Shown here piece by piece: positions 52,995 through 62,754 of a DNA stretch of 64,000 nucleotides (position 1 is its first letter; the number at the start of each line of letters is the position of its first letter). The DNA is from Ochrobactrum sp. RH2CCR150 (lineage in GTDB: Bacteria; Pseudomonadota; Alphaproteobacteria; Rhizobiales; Rhizobiaceae), in NCBI GenBank assembly GCA_014138095.1, contig JACGXE010000002.1, positions 620,001 to 684,000 of the forward strand, read 5' to 3'. Position numbers and translations under genes: made by a program. The notes under the pieces were generated by a model. It was not told the DNA's origin. It did no database searches and saw nothing but the letters and a program-made list of their open reading frames with translations.

Positions 52995-54371
52995 TCAATC
53001 CTCGTCGTCGCGGTCCGGCGGTGTCTGAGTGCGTGCGAGGTTGCCTTTCGAGAAGGTGTAGCCCGTTTCAACGGCATTCAGCCCGAACTTGTTACGCAGG
53101 CGATCAATCGCAGTTTCAGCGACAGCCCGTTTGGTGGCCTGTGTGTCGACCAGATCGGGCGGATCGGCTCGCTCGCTCGATGACAGCTCGCTAACGCCAA
53201 TGCCGAGCAGTCGGAATTTGGTGCCATCCAGCTCCTTTTCCAGAAGCTGCAATCCATGGCGGAAAATGCGGTCGGCCAGTTGGGTCGGGTCAGAAAGCTG
53301 GCGATTGCGGGTACGCAGCTTGAAGTCTTGCGTCTTGAGCTTGAGCACAATAGTTCGTCCGGCGATTTCGCCAGCCTTCAGGCGGCGCGAGACTTTTTCG
53401 GCAAGCGCGCGCAAAACAGGAACCAGATCGGCAGCCGTTGAAAGATCGGTGTTGAAGGTCGTTTCCGCCGAAACGCTTTTCATATCGTGATCAGGCTCGA
53501 CCCGCCGGCTATCTTGCCCCCGCGACAGGCGATAGAGACGCTGGCCCATAGTGCCATAGGCCTTCATCAGCGCGCCTTCTTCCATCGTCTGAAGCTGACC
53601 TATGCTGCGGATGCCATCGCTTTCCAGCTTGGCCGCAAACGCCTTGCCGACGCCCCAGATCATGCTCACCGGCTTGTCGCGCAGAAAATCGAGCGCTTCG
53701 GCTTCTCCGATAACGGAAAAGCCACGCGGCTTTTCCAGATCCGAAGCAACCTTGGCGAGATATTTGCAATAGGACAGGCCGATGGACGCACTGATTCCGA
53801 TCTCGCTTTCAACGCGTTTGGAGAAGCGCGCCAGAACAACGGCAGGCGGCGCTTTGTGCAGTCGTTCCGTGCCGCTGAGATCGAGAAATGCCTCATCGAT
53901 GGAGAGCGGCTCGACCAATGGGGTGAGATCACGCATCAGCTGCCGCACCTCGCGTCCGACGCGAGCGTATTTCTCCATATCCGGCTTGACGACGACAGCT
54001 TCCGGGCACGCATCCAGCGCCTTGTACATCGGCATGGCCGAGCGCACACCGTGAATACGGGCAATATAGCAGGCGGTGGAAACAACGCCGCGCTTGCCGC
54101 CGCCGATAATGACCGGCTTGTCGCGCAGTTCGGGATTGTCGCGCTTTTCTACCGACGCGTAAAAAGCATCGCAGTCGATATGCGCAAGCGTCAGCCTGTA
54201 TAGTTCCGGGTGTCTTATCAGGCGCGGACTGCCGCAGGAATAACAGCGGCGCACGGAAGCGCTCTTCTGCAACGACAGGCAGTCGCGGCATAAGCCCTGC
54301 TCAGAACTGTTTCCGGCGAAATTCTCAATCATCGTGAACATGCGCAGCATTGTCGTCTGACCAGATATCAT
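52995..54371 (-). CDS. dinB: DNA polymerase IV with N-terminal zinc ribbon
   Basis: This 458-residue Y-family translesion polymerase has the catalytic blocks [32 protein letters not shown] and [18 protein letters not shown]. The N-terminal 54 residues carry a CxxC-x11-CxxC ribbon (CRDC ... CYSC) before the usual polymerase start, an extension found in alphaproteobacterial DinB proteins. The exact start among ATGs at 54371, 54350, 54341 and 54332 is uncertain. An SOS box lies just upstream, so it is probably induced by DNA damage. Confidence 0.92.
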   Translation of the reverse strand: MISGQTTMLRMFTMIENFAGNSSEQGLCRDCLSLQKSASVRRCYSCGSPRLIRHPELYRLTLAHIDCDAFYASVEKRDNPELRDKPVIIGGGKRGVVSTACYIARIHGVRSAMPMYKALDACPEAVVVKPDMEKYARVGREVRQLMRDLTPLVEPLSIDEAFLDLSGTERLHKAPPAVVLARFSKRVESEIGISASIGLSYCKYLAKVASDLEKPRGFSVIGEAEALDFLRDKPVSMIWGVGKAFAAKLESDGIRSIGQLQTMEEGALMKAYGTMGQRLYRLSRGQDSRRVEPDHDMKSVSAETTFNTDLSTAADLVPVLRALAEKVSRRLKAGEIAGRTIVLKLKTQDFKLRTRNRQLSDPTQLADRIFRHGLQLLEKELDGTKFRLLGIGVSELSSSERADPPDLVDTQATKRAVAETAIDRLRNKFGLNAVETGYTFSKGNLARTQTPPDRDDED

Positions 54372-54391
54372 CGGAATGAAACCGGCCTGAC

Positions 54392-54406
54392 GAACATAAA
54401 AGGAAC
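54392..54406. promoter_or_regulatory. LexA (SOS) box of dinB
   Basis: GAAC (54392-54395), seven bases, then GAAC (54403-54406): the direct-repeat GAAC-N7-GAAC form of the alphaproteobacterial LexA site, located 20 to 35 bases upstream of the dinB start. Confidence 0.85.
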
Positions 54407-54716
54407 ATACCTTCTATATCACCAATCCCGTGCAGCGCCACTGGCAGAGCCACGCCCAACCGTCATGCTCTTGACATTGGCAACGATATCACCAAGTTTA
54501 GTGTCATGAACAACCATTTCGCCGCCATACTCCATCGGGTTCAACCGATCGCGGGATAAAGGCCCTCGAGCCCTGCCTAGCGCAGATGGGCTCCGGGGGA
54601 TGGTTCGTCGCTTGCCTCAAGCGAACTCGATAAGCGCTTTCACAAAAACATCCCAATCATCCGCTTCGAGCCAAGATGCTCGGAGATATTTATCTTTATA
54701 ACAGTGAGCTATCGCC
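54407..54716. other. Intergenic region upstream of rnk
   Basis: About 310 bases between dinB and rnk. On the minus strand two short readable stretches (IEFA-type tail at 54620-54718 and NPMEYGGEMVVHDTKLGDIV around 54480-54545) occur, with an in-frame stop between; they could be remnants but no family is identified. Otherwise nothing is seen except the rnk promoter area. Confidence 0.35.
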
Positions 54717-55142
54717 ATGAGCGTCAAGAATCGCAAGAAGCCCAATATTGTCGTCAGCGACGTCGATTACGAGCGCCTGATGGGGCTGGCCAACAGCGTC
54801 GCCGAGCAGCATGAGGAAATCGCCGACGAACTGATGGCCGAACTTGACCGCGCAAAGGTTGTGCCTGCCAAGCGTCTGCCGCAAAACGTCGTGCATATGG
54901 GCTCGGTGGTTGAATTCCGTTCCAACGACGGGCAAGAGCGCCGCGTGACGCTTGTTTATCCCGGCGAGGCGGACATCGCTCAGGGCAAGGTTTCGATTCT
55001 GACCCCGATCGGCACGGCACTGATCGGACTTGCGCCCGGCCAGTCAATTTCGTGGACCGCGCGTGATGGGCGGGCACACGAATTGAATGTGATCAATGTT
55101 TCAGTGGCGGAAGAGGTGGTCACCGGACCAACTGCGGCCTGA
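54717..55142 (+). CDS. rnk: Regulator of nucleoside diphosphate kinase (Rnk), GreA-C domain
   Basis: This 141-residue protein has an N-terminal helical arm (KPNIVVSDVDYERLMGLANS) and a C-terminal GreA/GreB-type domain (VHMGSVVEFRSNDG, VTLVYPGEADIAQGKVS, ILTPIGTALIGL). Rnk binds RNA polymerase near the secondary channel. The ATG at 54717 has weak ribosome-binding potential (CAGTGAG). It is a single gene. Confidence 0.92.
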   Translation: MSVKNRKKPNIVVSDVDYERLMGLANSVAEQHEEIADELMAELDRAKVVPAKRLPQNVVHMGSVVEFRSNDGQERRVTLVYPGEADIAQGKVSILTPIGTALIGLAPGQSISWTARDGRAHELNVINVSVAEEVVTGPTAA

Positions 55143-55174
55143 AATCAGGTCTGAAACAGAACGGCGTCCTCGAA

Positions 55175-55477
55175 TCAGTCGGCGCCGCTCTGCAAATGCT
55201 GACCTGCGCCACCGGGCAAAAACGAAGCCGCTTTCTGGATGACTGCGGGGTCACGCTCGGTTTCCTCGCAGAAGCGCATCAGTGTCGGTTCATGGCTCAG
55301 GAAAAACTGGAGCACACCGGCCAGAAAGCCCGGCTCACGCGCCGCCTGACGGATGGACGAAGCCTCGATACCGGTCAGCGCCAGAAAGCGTGGAAGCAGA
55401 TCTTTATCCTGTGCAAGCCACGCCAGAGCTTCAATGGCGAGACCTTGCGCTTCTGTTTCGTTCATAAGCGTTTTCAC
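55175..55477 (-). CDS. DUF3572 family protein
   Basis: This 100-residue protein has the DUF3572 pattern: AQGLAIEALAWLAQDKDLL, then PRFLALTGIEASSIRQAA and FLAGVLQFFLSHEPTLM. The family is restricted to alphaproteobacteria; its function is unknown. A GTG at 55477 with GGAG seven bases upstream is preferred; the ATG at 55465 is the alternative. Confidence 0.85.
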   Translation of the reverse strand: MKTLMNETEAQGLAIEALAWLAQDKDLLPRFLALTGIEASSIRQAAREPGFLAGVLQFFLSHEPTLMRFCEETERDPAVIQKAASFLPGGAGQHLQSGAD

Positions 55478-55707
55478 CGTCACTCTCCATTTCAAGCAAT
55501 CCAAACAGCCGCTGCTAAGGCCTGCTATTGTTTCCATATAAGATGCAGGCCCTTGTAGCGACAACGGAATTATTTGCCTTTCGTCAATGAAATGAGGTTA
55601 AATCATAGAGTGCCCCGAGGGGAATGTCGGTGCACTCTGTTTGGTGTAAGCCAATGCCAGTAGATGAATGAATAATCGGGCCGGGGAGTTGCCCCAGGGA
55701 AGTTTCG

Positions 55708-56079
55708 ATGACGAAAAGCGTAATGATCGTCGAAGACAACGAATTGAATATGAAGTTGTTTCGCGATCTTATCGAAGCCAGCGGATACGAAACGATCCGG
55801 ACACGAAGCGGTCTCGAGGCGCTTGATCTCGCACGCGAACACCGGCCAGACCTCATTCTCATGGATATCCAGCTTCCGGAAGTCTCAGGTCTGGAAGTAA
55901 CGAAGTGGCTGAAAGACGATGAAGAGTTGCGCCATATTCCGGTGATCGCGGTCACAGCTTTTGCCATGAAAGGCGATGAGGAACGCATTCGGCAGGGCGG
56001 ATGCGAGGCCTATATCTCGAAACCTATTTCTGTTCCAAGATTTATAGAAACGATAAAGTCTTATCTGGGCGACGCTTAG
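55708..56079 (+). CDS. divK: Cell-cycle response regulator DivK
   Basis: This 123-residue single-domain receiver has the acidic pocket (IVEDNELN), phospho-acceptor Asp in [13 protein letters not shown] and the Thr/Lys pair in AVTAFAMKG and ISKPIS. The sequence and the adjacent pleD identify DivK, which is phosphorylated by DivJ/PleC-type kinases and controls the CtrA pathway and polarity. It is followed by pleD after 22 bases. Confidence 0.95.
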   Translation: MTKSVMIVEDNELNMKLFRDLIEASGYETIRTRSGLEALDLAREHRPDLILMDIQLPEVSGLEVTKWLKDDEELRHIPVIAVTAFAMKGDEERIRQGGCEAYISKPISVPRFIETIKSYLGDA

Positions 56080-56101
56080 GCTCGACCAGGCGAGGGGGAT
56101 C

Positions 56102-57487
56102 ATGACTGCCAGAATTCTCGTCGTCGATGATGTGGCTTCCAATGTGAAGCTTCTGGAAGCGCGGCTTCTCGCCGAATATTATGAAGTCGTCAGTGCTTAT
56201 AACGGCTCGGATGCGTTCGAAATCTGTCTGGGTGGGCAGATTGATGTGGTCTTGCTCGATGTTCTCATGCCGGGCATGGATGGCTTCGAAGTTTGCCGCA
56301 AGCTGAAGGACGACCCGCGCACCTCCAATATTCCTGTCGTGATGGTGACGTCGCTTGACCGCCCGGAAGACAAGATTCGCGGGCTGGAGGCTGGTGCGGA
56401 TGATTTTCTGTCCAAGCCGGTCAACGATCTTCACTTGATGTCGCGCGTGAAAAGCCTCGCCCGCCTGAAGCTGGTGTCGGACGAACTGTTTCAGCGCAGC
56501 AACAGCATAGCCGATGCGGAGGTTGAGGCGCTGCTGTCTGCCAAGGTTTCCGGCTCAGGTCCAAACCTGCAGGACGCTGCGCGTATTCTCATCGTGGATG
56601 AAGATGAAACGGCAGCAGCGCGCTTGCGTCTGATTTTGAGCGAGACCTACCGCGTTGATATTGCCAATGACGCCAATAGTGCTCTGATCAAGGCGATCGA
56701 GGCGGATTATGACAGTATCGTCGTGTCAGCGGCTTTCACCTATTACGATCCGCTGCGTTTGTGTTCGCAACTGCGCACCATCGAGCGCACCCGACTGGTG
56801 CCGATCATCCTGATCGTGCGGGAAGATGAGGGCGCGCTCGTCGTTCGTGCGCTGGAACTTGGCGTCAACGACTATCTGATGCGCCCGCTGGAGAAGCTGG
56901 AGCTTTTTGCCCGGCTGCGCACGCAGATCAAGCGCAAGTGCTACAACGATCTGTTGCGGCAAAGCCTGAACCGCTCCATTACCATGGCCGTTACCGACGA
57001 CCTCACGGGCCTGCACAATCGCCGTTATCTCGATACGCATATGCCGGTGCTTTATAGCCGCGCGACAGGCCGGGAACGTCCGCTGACGGTCATCATGATC
57101 GACTTCGATTATTTCAAGCGTGTCAACGATCAGTATGGGCACGATGCAGGTGACGACGTTCTGCGCGAATTCGCCTCGCGCCTTCGCAAGAATATCCGAG
57201 GCATGGACCTGATGTGCCGCTATGGCGGTGAAGAGTTCATCGTCGTCCTGCCAGATACCGATTTGCAGGCCGGAGCAGCCGTTGCTGAGCGAATCCGCAC
57301 CTCTGTGGAGGCAATGCCGTTCTCTGTCGCCAGCGGGCGTCACAAGGTCAATATGACGATCAGCGTTGGTCTGGCAGGCTTGCGCCTGATCGGCGACAGC
57401 GTCGAAGCGCTTTTCGACAGAACCGATGCCGCGCTTTATCTTGCCAAGAAGAATGGGCGGAATCGCGTCGTCGCTTCTGCTGCCTGA
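56102..57487 (+). CDS. pleD: Response regulator diguanylate cyclase PleD
   Basis: This 461-residue protein has REC1 (residues 1-125, Asp in VLLDVLMPGMDGF), a REC2 pseudo-receiver (about 160-280, starting ILIVDEDETAAAR) and a GGDEF domain with GGEEF in CRYGGEEFIVVLP; the RxxD inhibition site is in NIRGMDLMC just before it. PleD makes cyclic di-GMP when phosphorylated and helps pole development and motility-to-sessility switching. It forms an operon with divK and is followed by a strong terminator. Confidence 0.96.
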   Translation: MTARILVVDDVASNVKLLEARLLAEYYEVVSAYNGSDAFEICLGGQIDVVLLDVLMPGMDGFEVCRKLKDDPRTSNIPVVMVTSLDRPEDKIRGLEAGADDFLSKPVNDLHLMSRVKSLARLKLVSDELFQRSNSIADAEVEALLSAKVSGSGPNLQDAARILIVDEDETAAARLRLILSETYRVDIANDANSALIKAIEADYDSIVVSAAFTYYDPLRLCSQLRTIERTRLVPIILIVREDEGALVVRALELGVNDYLMRPLEKLELFARLRTQIKRKCYNDLLRQSLNRSITMAVTDDLTGLHNRRYLDTHMPVLYSRATGRERPLTVIMIDFDYFKRVNDQYGHDAGDDVLREFASRLRKNIRGMDLMCRYGGEEFIVVLPDTDLQAGAAVAERIRTSVEAMPFSVASGRHKVNMTISVGLAGLRLIGDSVEALFDRTDAALYLAKKNGRNRVVASAA

Positions 57488-57515
57488 GTGTTTTGATAAA
57501 CGACGGATCAAAAAC

Positions 57516-57546
57516 AAAAAGCCGTCTCGTAAGAGACGGCTTTTTT
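57516..57546 (+). terminator. Rho-independent terminator after pleD
   Basis: AAAAAGCCGTCTC and GAGACGGCTTTTTT with a GTAA loop; strong stem and U-run, and a matching A-run on the other side so it can also serve rpmG on the opposite strand. Confidence 0.92.
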
Positions 57547-57582
57547 GATTCCGGTCACCACAAGGGCAACACGGGAAACGAA

Positions 57583-57750
57583 TTACTTGATCTTCGTTTC
57601 CTTGAAGTCGACGTGCTTGCGCGCAATCGGGTCGTACTTGGTCTTTGTCATCTTTTCCGTCATCGTGCGGCTGTTCTTCTTCGTAACGTAGAAGAAGCCG
57701 GTGTCAGCGGTCGACAAAAGCTTGATCTTGATCGTCGTAGCCTTGGCCAT
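57583..57750 (-). CDS. rpmG: 50S ribosomal protein L33
   Basis: This 55-residue ribosomal protein reads [20 protein letters not shown] and [20 protein letters not shown] followed by [15 protein letters not shown]. It lacks the zinc-binding cysteines, so it is the C-minus, zinc-independent form. The start at 57750 is the standard MAKA opening; upstream in-frame codons are not conserved. Confidence 0.97.
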   Translation of the reverse strand: MAKATTIKIKLLSTADTGFFYVTKKNSRTMTEKMTKTKYDPIARKHVDFKETKIK

Positions 57751-57923
57751 ATCGAAATACCTGCTCTTTAACTTTGCCGGAGCATCACCTTTTCGGAAAC
57801 CGGACCCGCTTATCGGGTTCCCATTCTCCGGGGTCATACTCTATGGATGGTAACCGCCAGCGATTCCGGCAATTCACCCGGCAGCGGAAATTCGCCGCAT
57901 AACTACGGATTGGGGCCGAAAAG

Positions 57924-59153
57924 TCAAGACCGCTTCTTTCTGAAAAGCAGTCTTCCTGCTGCAAAGATCGCATATGCGGCAAAAAATATGCCAAGCGTCC
58001 ACGAAAAACCTGCCGGGCCGAATGCATCCATGCCGACACCCACGGCCTGCGGGCCCGCCAGCATGCCAATTGCATAGCAAAACACGAAGGCGGCATTGGC
58101 CGATGCCAGTTCGCGGCCAGTCAGTTCCGAGCCGAGATGGGCAAGGCCTACCGTATAAAGGCCAGCCACGACGCCACCCCATAAGAACAAGACGCCTGCC
58201 ATCAGATACCACTGGTTCATCAGATAGGGCAGAGCGATCATGCCGATCAGGCCCGTGACCGCGCAAAACAGCAGAAGTTTACGCCGGTCCGGAATCTTGT
58301 CGCTGATAATCCCGAGCGGAATTTGCAGCAGCACATTGCCGAGGCCGATCATTGTCAGCAGAAGCGCAGCGTCTGCTTCCGGATAGCCGATCCGTGCGCC
58401 GAAGACAGGGAACAGCGCAAAGCCGCCCGTTTCCACTGCGCCAAAGACGAAGACTGCCATCGTCGCGGTCGGTACGGCAAAAATGAACGGCAGGAAGGGA
58501 ACATGCTCGCCTTCCTCAAAATCGGGGCTGTCGCGCCAGGCAATCGTCACGGGGATGAGCGCCACCATGATGATCGCGAATCCGACGAAGAACGGCAGGC
58601 CGCCGGCACTGCCGATTTTCGAGAAAAGCCACGGCCCCAGCGCAAAACCGAGCGACAGAGATGTGGAATAGATTCCGAGCACCAGCCCCCGTTTTTCCGG
58701 AGGTGCCGAGGCATTGATCCAATATTCAGACAGGACGAATAGCACCGTCAACGCAAAATGCAGCACAATGCGCAGTGCAAACCACGCCCAGAGCGGCTTG
58801 AGAAAATGAAAGCCGAGAAATGCAACGCCACCGATGATGAGCATCAGGAAGATGGCCCTGACCACACCAAGCCTTGCGGCAATGGGCGCAGCGAGGGGAG
58901 CGGCGGCGATGGAGGCAAGGCCTGCAACAGCCGTATTGGCGCCGATAAGGCTTGCCGAATGACCACGAGCTTCCAGCAGCACGCTTAGAAGCGGAATGCC
59001 CAGCCCGATAGCTGCGCCCACCGCACTGATGGTCCCGATGGCGGCGGCTAGCGAGCGCCAGTGCATCTGGCCTTCCTGCGGAAGAGCGTCTTTCCCACCT
59101 GCCGCACTTGTTTTCGCAGAAGCACGGTCGGTTGCTGGAATTTCTTTATTCAT
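57924..59153 (-). CDS. Major facilitator superfamily transporter
   Basis: This 409-residue protein has about twelve helices with the MFS loops PIAARLGVVRAIFLMLIIGG and IPLGIISDKIPDRRKLLLF. The ligand is unknown; YcaD-like or sugar/drug efflux groups are similar. It follows the NUDIX gene by four bases on the same strand and so is probably co-transcribed with the topA-rnr block. Confidence 0.9.
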   Translation of the reverse strand: MNKEIPATDRASAKTSAAGGKDALPQEGQMHWRSLAAAIGTISAVGAAIGLGIPLLSVLLEARGHSASLIGANTAVAGLASIAAAPLAAPIAARLGVVRAIFLMLIIGGVAFLGFHFLKPLWAWFALRIVLHFALTVLFVLSEYWINASAPPEKRGLVLGIYSTSLSLGFALGPWLFSKIGSAGGLPFFVGFAIIMVALIPVTIAWRDSPDFEEGEHVPFLPFIFAVPTATMAVFVFGAVETGGFALFPVFGARIGYPEADAALLLTMIGLGNVLLQIPLGIISDKIPDRRKLLLFCAVTGLIGMIALPYLMNQWYLMAGVLFLWGGVVAGLYTVGLAHLGSELTGRELASANAAFVFCYAIGMLAGPQAVGVGMDAFGPAGFSWTLGIFFAAYAIFAAGRLLFRKKRS

Positions 59154-59157
59154 CAGT

Positions 59158-59916
59158 TCAGATCACTTCACGGACAAAGCGGCCGTGCCGCATACGGTAT
59201 TGCACCACCGGGAGGGCAGCAGGCAAATCAAGGCGTGTTTCAGCCAGAAGGCTTTTTGCTTCTTTCAGAATGATCTGGGTGATGAGAGCGACGTCGAGTT
59301 TGGTCACGTCATCAATCGATACCCAGTCGAGATTCTCCAGTTCACCACTTGGTGCAAGCTGTTGTTTGCCGAATTCCGGCAGGCTGTCGCAAAACGCAAT
59401 GAAGAAGCGGGTATCGAATCGGCGGACATGTTCAGGCGGCGTTACGGCACGCGCGAAATAGCGCAGGCTCGACAGCGCAGGCAGCGCACCTTGACCAAGA
59501 AAAGCCCGCCAGTCCTGATGATTGGCCGGAAGGCCGTGCGGTGGTTCAGCGGAAGAATCATCAACGACCGGATAGGCCACGCGCAATCCGGTTTCCTCGA
59601 ATGTCTCGCGAATGGCGCAAAGCCCAAGCGCGCGGGCGCGGCGCATGGATGGGCGAGAGCCCATGCCGTCCAGAAGTTTCAGTGTGTCGTCGTGGCTGAG
59701 TTCGTTTGCAGCTGTAATCGCGCCATCAATCGAATCGGCGCGACCGCCCGGGAATACGAATTTTCCCGGCATGAAAGCGAGACTATGATGGCGCTTGCCC
59801 ATCAACACGCGCGGCGTGTCTGTTGAGCGGTCAATCAAAAGCAGCGAGGCTGCGTCGCGCGGGCGCAGTACCTTTTTCTTCTGTTCGAACGGGGGAGCAG
59901 AAACTGTCACGGTCAT
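59158..59916 (-). CDS. NUDIX hydrolase
   Basis: This 252-residue protein carries the Nudix box in ALGLCAIRETFEETGLRV (RETFEETG, metal-binding glutamates) after PGKFVFPGGRAD. It hydrolyses nucleoside diphosphate-linked compounds; the C-terminal part (VSIDDVTKLDVAL) is typical of larger NUDT19/RppH-unlike bacterial members. It lies between DUF983 and MFS in the same direction. Confidence 0.92.
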   Translation of the reverse strand: MTVTVSAPPFEQKKKVLRPRDAASLLLIDRSTDTPRVLMGKRHHSLAFMPGKFVFPGGRADSIDGAITAANELSHDDTLKLLDGMGSRPSMRRARALGLCAIRETFEETGLRVAYPVVDDSSAEPPHGLPANHQDWRAFLGQGALPALSSLRYFARAVTPPEHVRRFDTRFFIAFCDSLPEFGKQQLAPSGELENLDWVSIDDVTKLDVALITQIILKEAKSLLAETRLDLPAALPVVQYRMRHGRFVREVI

Positions 59917-59926
59917 GATAGCCGGA

Positions 59927-60388
59927 TCAGGTCACGTCACCGTATTCGCCTTCGCCCTTACCCCCGAAACCATGCATATATAGCGCCCATTGCAGGCCGA
60001 TGGTTGCCCCTTTGAGCGGCTGGAGCAGGATGAGCGACAAGATAATCGTCAGCGGCGCCCAGATTGCCATATGCGCCCAGAGCGGCAGATTGGTCGTGGC
60101 TTCCACACCCATGAAAGCGCCGACAACGATGTGGCCGACAATCAGGATCGTCAGATAGGCCGGAAGATCGTCGGCGCGCTGTTCAGTAAAATCTTCGTCG
60201 CATACGGAGCACTTGGCGACCGGCTTCACGAAGGCGCGGAAAAGCTTGCCTTCGCCGCAATGCGGGCAGCGGCAGCGGAAACCGCGCCACATGGCTTCAC
60301 CAAGCGGACGCTTGGGATGGGCTTTACTGCTGGCTTCGCCACCGAAAACCTGAACGTTCTGCGCGGAATTGGCCTCAAGCGTGCTCAT
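59927..60388 (-). CDS. DUF983 membrane protein with zinc-finger-like N terminus
   Basis: This 153-residue protein has two CxxC pairs (CRCPHCGEG and AKCSVCDED) and two hydrophobic helices (LPAYLTILIVGHIVVGAFMG and AHMAIWAPLTIILSLILL), the DUF983 arrangement. Its start overlaps the rnr stop by one base, so it is coupled to rnr. The function is unknown. Confidence 0.92.
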   Translation of the reverse strand: MSTLEANSAQNVQVFGGEASSKAHPKRPLGEAMWRGFRCRCPHCGEGKLFRAFVKPVAKCSVCDEDFTEQRADDLPAYLTILIVGHIVVGAFMGVEATTNLPLWAHMAIWAPLTIILSLILLQPLKGATIGLQWALYMHGFGGKGEGEYGDVT

Positions 60389-62751
60389 TACCGACCTCTC
60401 TTCTTGTGACGTGGGATGCCCGAAGGCTTACCCTTTCGTCCACGCACCGTCCTGCTTGCCTTGTGATGCGAGCGCGTCGACATCGGCAGGGGATGCGGTT
60501 CCGATACCATCTCAAAACGAAGCGCGCCCGCAACAGGGAGCGCCTCGACCAGCCTGACCGTGACCGTATCACCGAGGCGGAAGCCTTTTCCGCTTCGTTC
60601 TCCGGCAATCGCATGGTTGGCTTCGTCATATAAATAGTATTCATGACCCAAAGTTGAAATGGGCACCAGCCCATCCGCGCCATATGTCGCAAGGTTCACG
60701 AAAAGACCGGCTCGGGTAACGCCCGTTACGCGGCCTTCATACTCGTCACCGAGATGCGAAGCGAGGAAATGGGCGATCAACCGATCAACGGTTTCGCGCT
60801 CGGCCAGCATGGCGCGGCGCTCAGTGGAGGAGATCAGCGCAGAGATCTCTTCAAGACGCGCTTCCTCGTCGGTGGTGATGCCATCCTTGCCAAGCCGCAG
60901 CGCCTTGATAAGAGCACGATGCACGATAAGGTCGGCATAACGGCGGATCGGCGAGGTGAAATGCGCGTAGCGGCGCAGATGCAACCCGAAATGTCCGATA
61001 TTTTCGGGGCTGTAAATGGCCTGGCTCTGCGTGCGCAGCACGATCTGATTGACCAGATCCTGATGATCCGTGTCATCAACAGCCATCAGAATACGGTTGA
61101 ACTGCGATGGCTGCAGCGGCCCGCCCTTGGCGAGGTTGAGGTCAAGCGTACGCAGAAACTCGCGCAGACTTTCCTGCTTGGCCAGCGCAGGCTCATCGTG
61201 AATACGGAAGATCAATGGCTGGCGATGATCTTCCAGCGTTTCAGCTGCCGCGACATTCGCCTGAATCATGAATTCTTCGATGAGCTTATGCGCATCGAGA
61301 CGCTCAGGCACGATCACCTTGTCCACCTTGCCATCCGGCGTCAGCAGGATTTTCTTTTCAGGCAGATCGAGTTCCAGCGGTTCGCGCGCGTCGCGACCGC
61401 GTTTCAAGACAGCATAGGCGGCCCACAGCGGCTTCAGCACGCTATCGAGGATTGGTGCCGTCTTATCATCCGTGGCGCCGTCGATTGCCGCTTGGGCCTG
61501 ACCATAGGCAAGCTTGGCGGCAGAGCGCATCATGATGCGATGGAATTTGTGCGATTTCTTGCGACCGTCAGCTGCAAAGATCATACGCACAGCCAGCGCT
61601 GGGCGGTCTTCCAGTTCTCGCAACGAACAGAGATTGTTCGATATACGCTCCGGCAGCATCGGTACAACGCGATCCGGGAAATAAACCGAATTGCCGCGCT
61701 TCAAGGCTTCGCGGTCGAGTGCCGAACCGGGCCGAATATAGGCCGCCACGTCGGCAATCGCCACGATGACAATCTGGCCACCGGGGTTTTCCGGATCGGT
61801 ATCCGGCTCCGCATAGACCGCGTCGTCGTGATCCTTGGCGTCCGCCGGATCGATGGTCAGAAGGGGCACAGCGCGCCAGTCTTCGCGGCCATCCAGCGTC
61901 GCCGGTTTGGCGTCTTCAGATTCGCGGATCACTTCATCCGGGAAAACATGCGGGATTTCGTGCTCATGAATGGCAATCATCGACAGCGCCTTTTCGCTAT
62001 CGATGGAACCGACCACCTGCCGGACCTTGCCGCGCGGCAATCCCTGACGGCGCGACGAGGTCAGCTCGACTTCCACCAGATCACCGCTCTCGGCATTTTC
62101 CAGTTGAGCGGGATCAAGCTGCACCTCGGCCTGTTTGCGGTCCACAGGCTCCAGCCGCCATTCGTCATTGCCAAGCTTGCGCACGACGCCCAGCACCGCA
62201 TTGGCGCGGTGTTCCAGCCGCTTCATCACGCGGGCAGTATAATCCGGGCCGTCGCGGTCTTCGTTGCGGAAAATCTTTGCCAGAACGCGGTCGCCGACCC
62301 CGACTGCCGGACCACCGTCGGACTCCTTGTTGAGCCGCGTGCGGCGCACCAACACCACGGGCGGCTTGCCATAGGCGGCTTCGTCCCATTCGGCGGGACG
62401 GGCCAGCAGCCCGCCATCATCATCGCGTCCCGTGACGTCCAGTACGGTGACGCTTGGCAGCGAGCCCGGACGTGACAGCTTGCGTGCGCGTTTTTCGACC
62501 AGACCGTCATCGGCCAGTTCGCGCAACAGGTCTTTCAGATAGACCCGTGCATCGCCCTTGATGTTGAAAGCCTTGGCGAGTTCGCGCTTTCCGGCGCGGT
62601 CAGGATTCTCCTCGATATATTTGAGGACTTCCTCACGCGTCGGCAGAAAAGCATGCGGATCGCCCGCATGCGCCTCCGATTTCGCCTGTGCTGCACGCCG
62701 TTCGGTCCGCGCGGATCGACCGGAATCGGGTTTAGGAAAACGACGTGCCAA
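60388..62751 (-). CDS. rnr: Ribonuclease R
   Basis: This 787-residue 3'-5' exoribonuclease has an N-terminal winged helix and cold-shock domains, the RNB catalytic core with the aspartates of LLTIDPADAKDHDDAVYAE, the segment HFTSPIRRYADLIVHRAL, and a C-terminal S1 domain (EYEGRVTGVTRAGLFVNLA). A Lys/Arg-rich tail follows (HHKASRTVRGRKGKPSG). It processes structured RNA in the cytoplasm. It starts three bases after the topA stop and is coupled to DUF983. Confidence 0.96.
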   Translation of the reverse strand: MARRFPKPDSGRSARTERRAAQAKSEAHAGDPHAFLPTREEVLKYIEENPDRAGKRELAKAFNIKGDARVYLKDLLRELADDGLVEKRARKLSRPGSLPSVTVLDVTGRDDDGGLLARPAEWDEAAYGKPPVVLVRRTRLNKESDGGPAVGVGDRVLAKIFRNEDRDGPDYTARVMKRLEHRANAVLGVVRKLGNDEWRLEPVDRKQAEVQLDPAQLENAESGDLVEVELTSSRRQGLPRGKVRQVVGSIDSEKALSMIAIHEHEIPHVFPDEVIRESEDAKPATLDGREDWRAVPLLTIDPADAKDHDDAVYAEPDTDPENPGGQIVIVAIADVAAYIRPGSALDREALKRGNSVYFPDRVVPMLPERISNNLCSLRELEDRPALAVRMIFAADGRKKSHKFHRIMMRSAAKLAYGQAQAAIDGATDDKTAPILDSVLKPLWAAYAVLKRGRDAREPLELDLPEKKILLTPDGKVDKVIVPERLDAHKLIEEFMIQANVAAAETLEDHRQPLIFRIHDEPALAKQESLREFLRTLDLNLAKGGPLQPSQFNRILMAVDDTDHQDLVNQIVLRTQSQAIYSPENIGHFGLHLRRYAHFTSPIRRYADLIVHRALIKALRLGKDGITTDEEARLEEISALISSTERRAMLAERETVDRLIAHFLASHLGDEYEGRVTGVTRAGLFVNLATYGADGLVPISTLGHEYYLYDEANHAIAGERSGKGFRLGDTVTVRLVEALPVAGALRFEMVSEPHPLPMSTRSHHKASRTVRGRKGKPSGIPRHKKRGR

Positions 62752-62754
62752 TTG

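Noticed and set aside
54407-54718. Possible degraded gene on the minus strand between dinB and rnk
   Set aside because: Two readable fragments are separated by an in-frame stop and match no family I recognise, so a pseudogene call is not supported.
55565-55707. CtrA site upstream of divK
   Set aside because: Only a single TTAA half-site is present; the TTAA-N7-TTAA pattern is missing.
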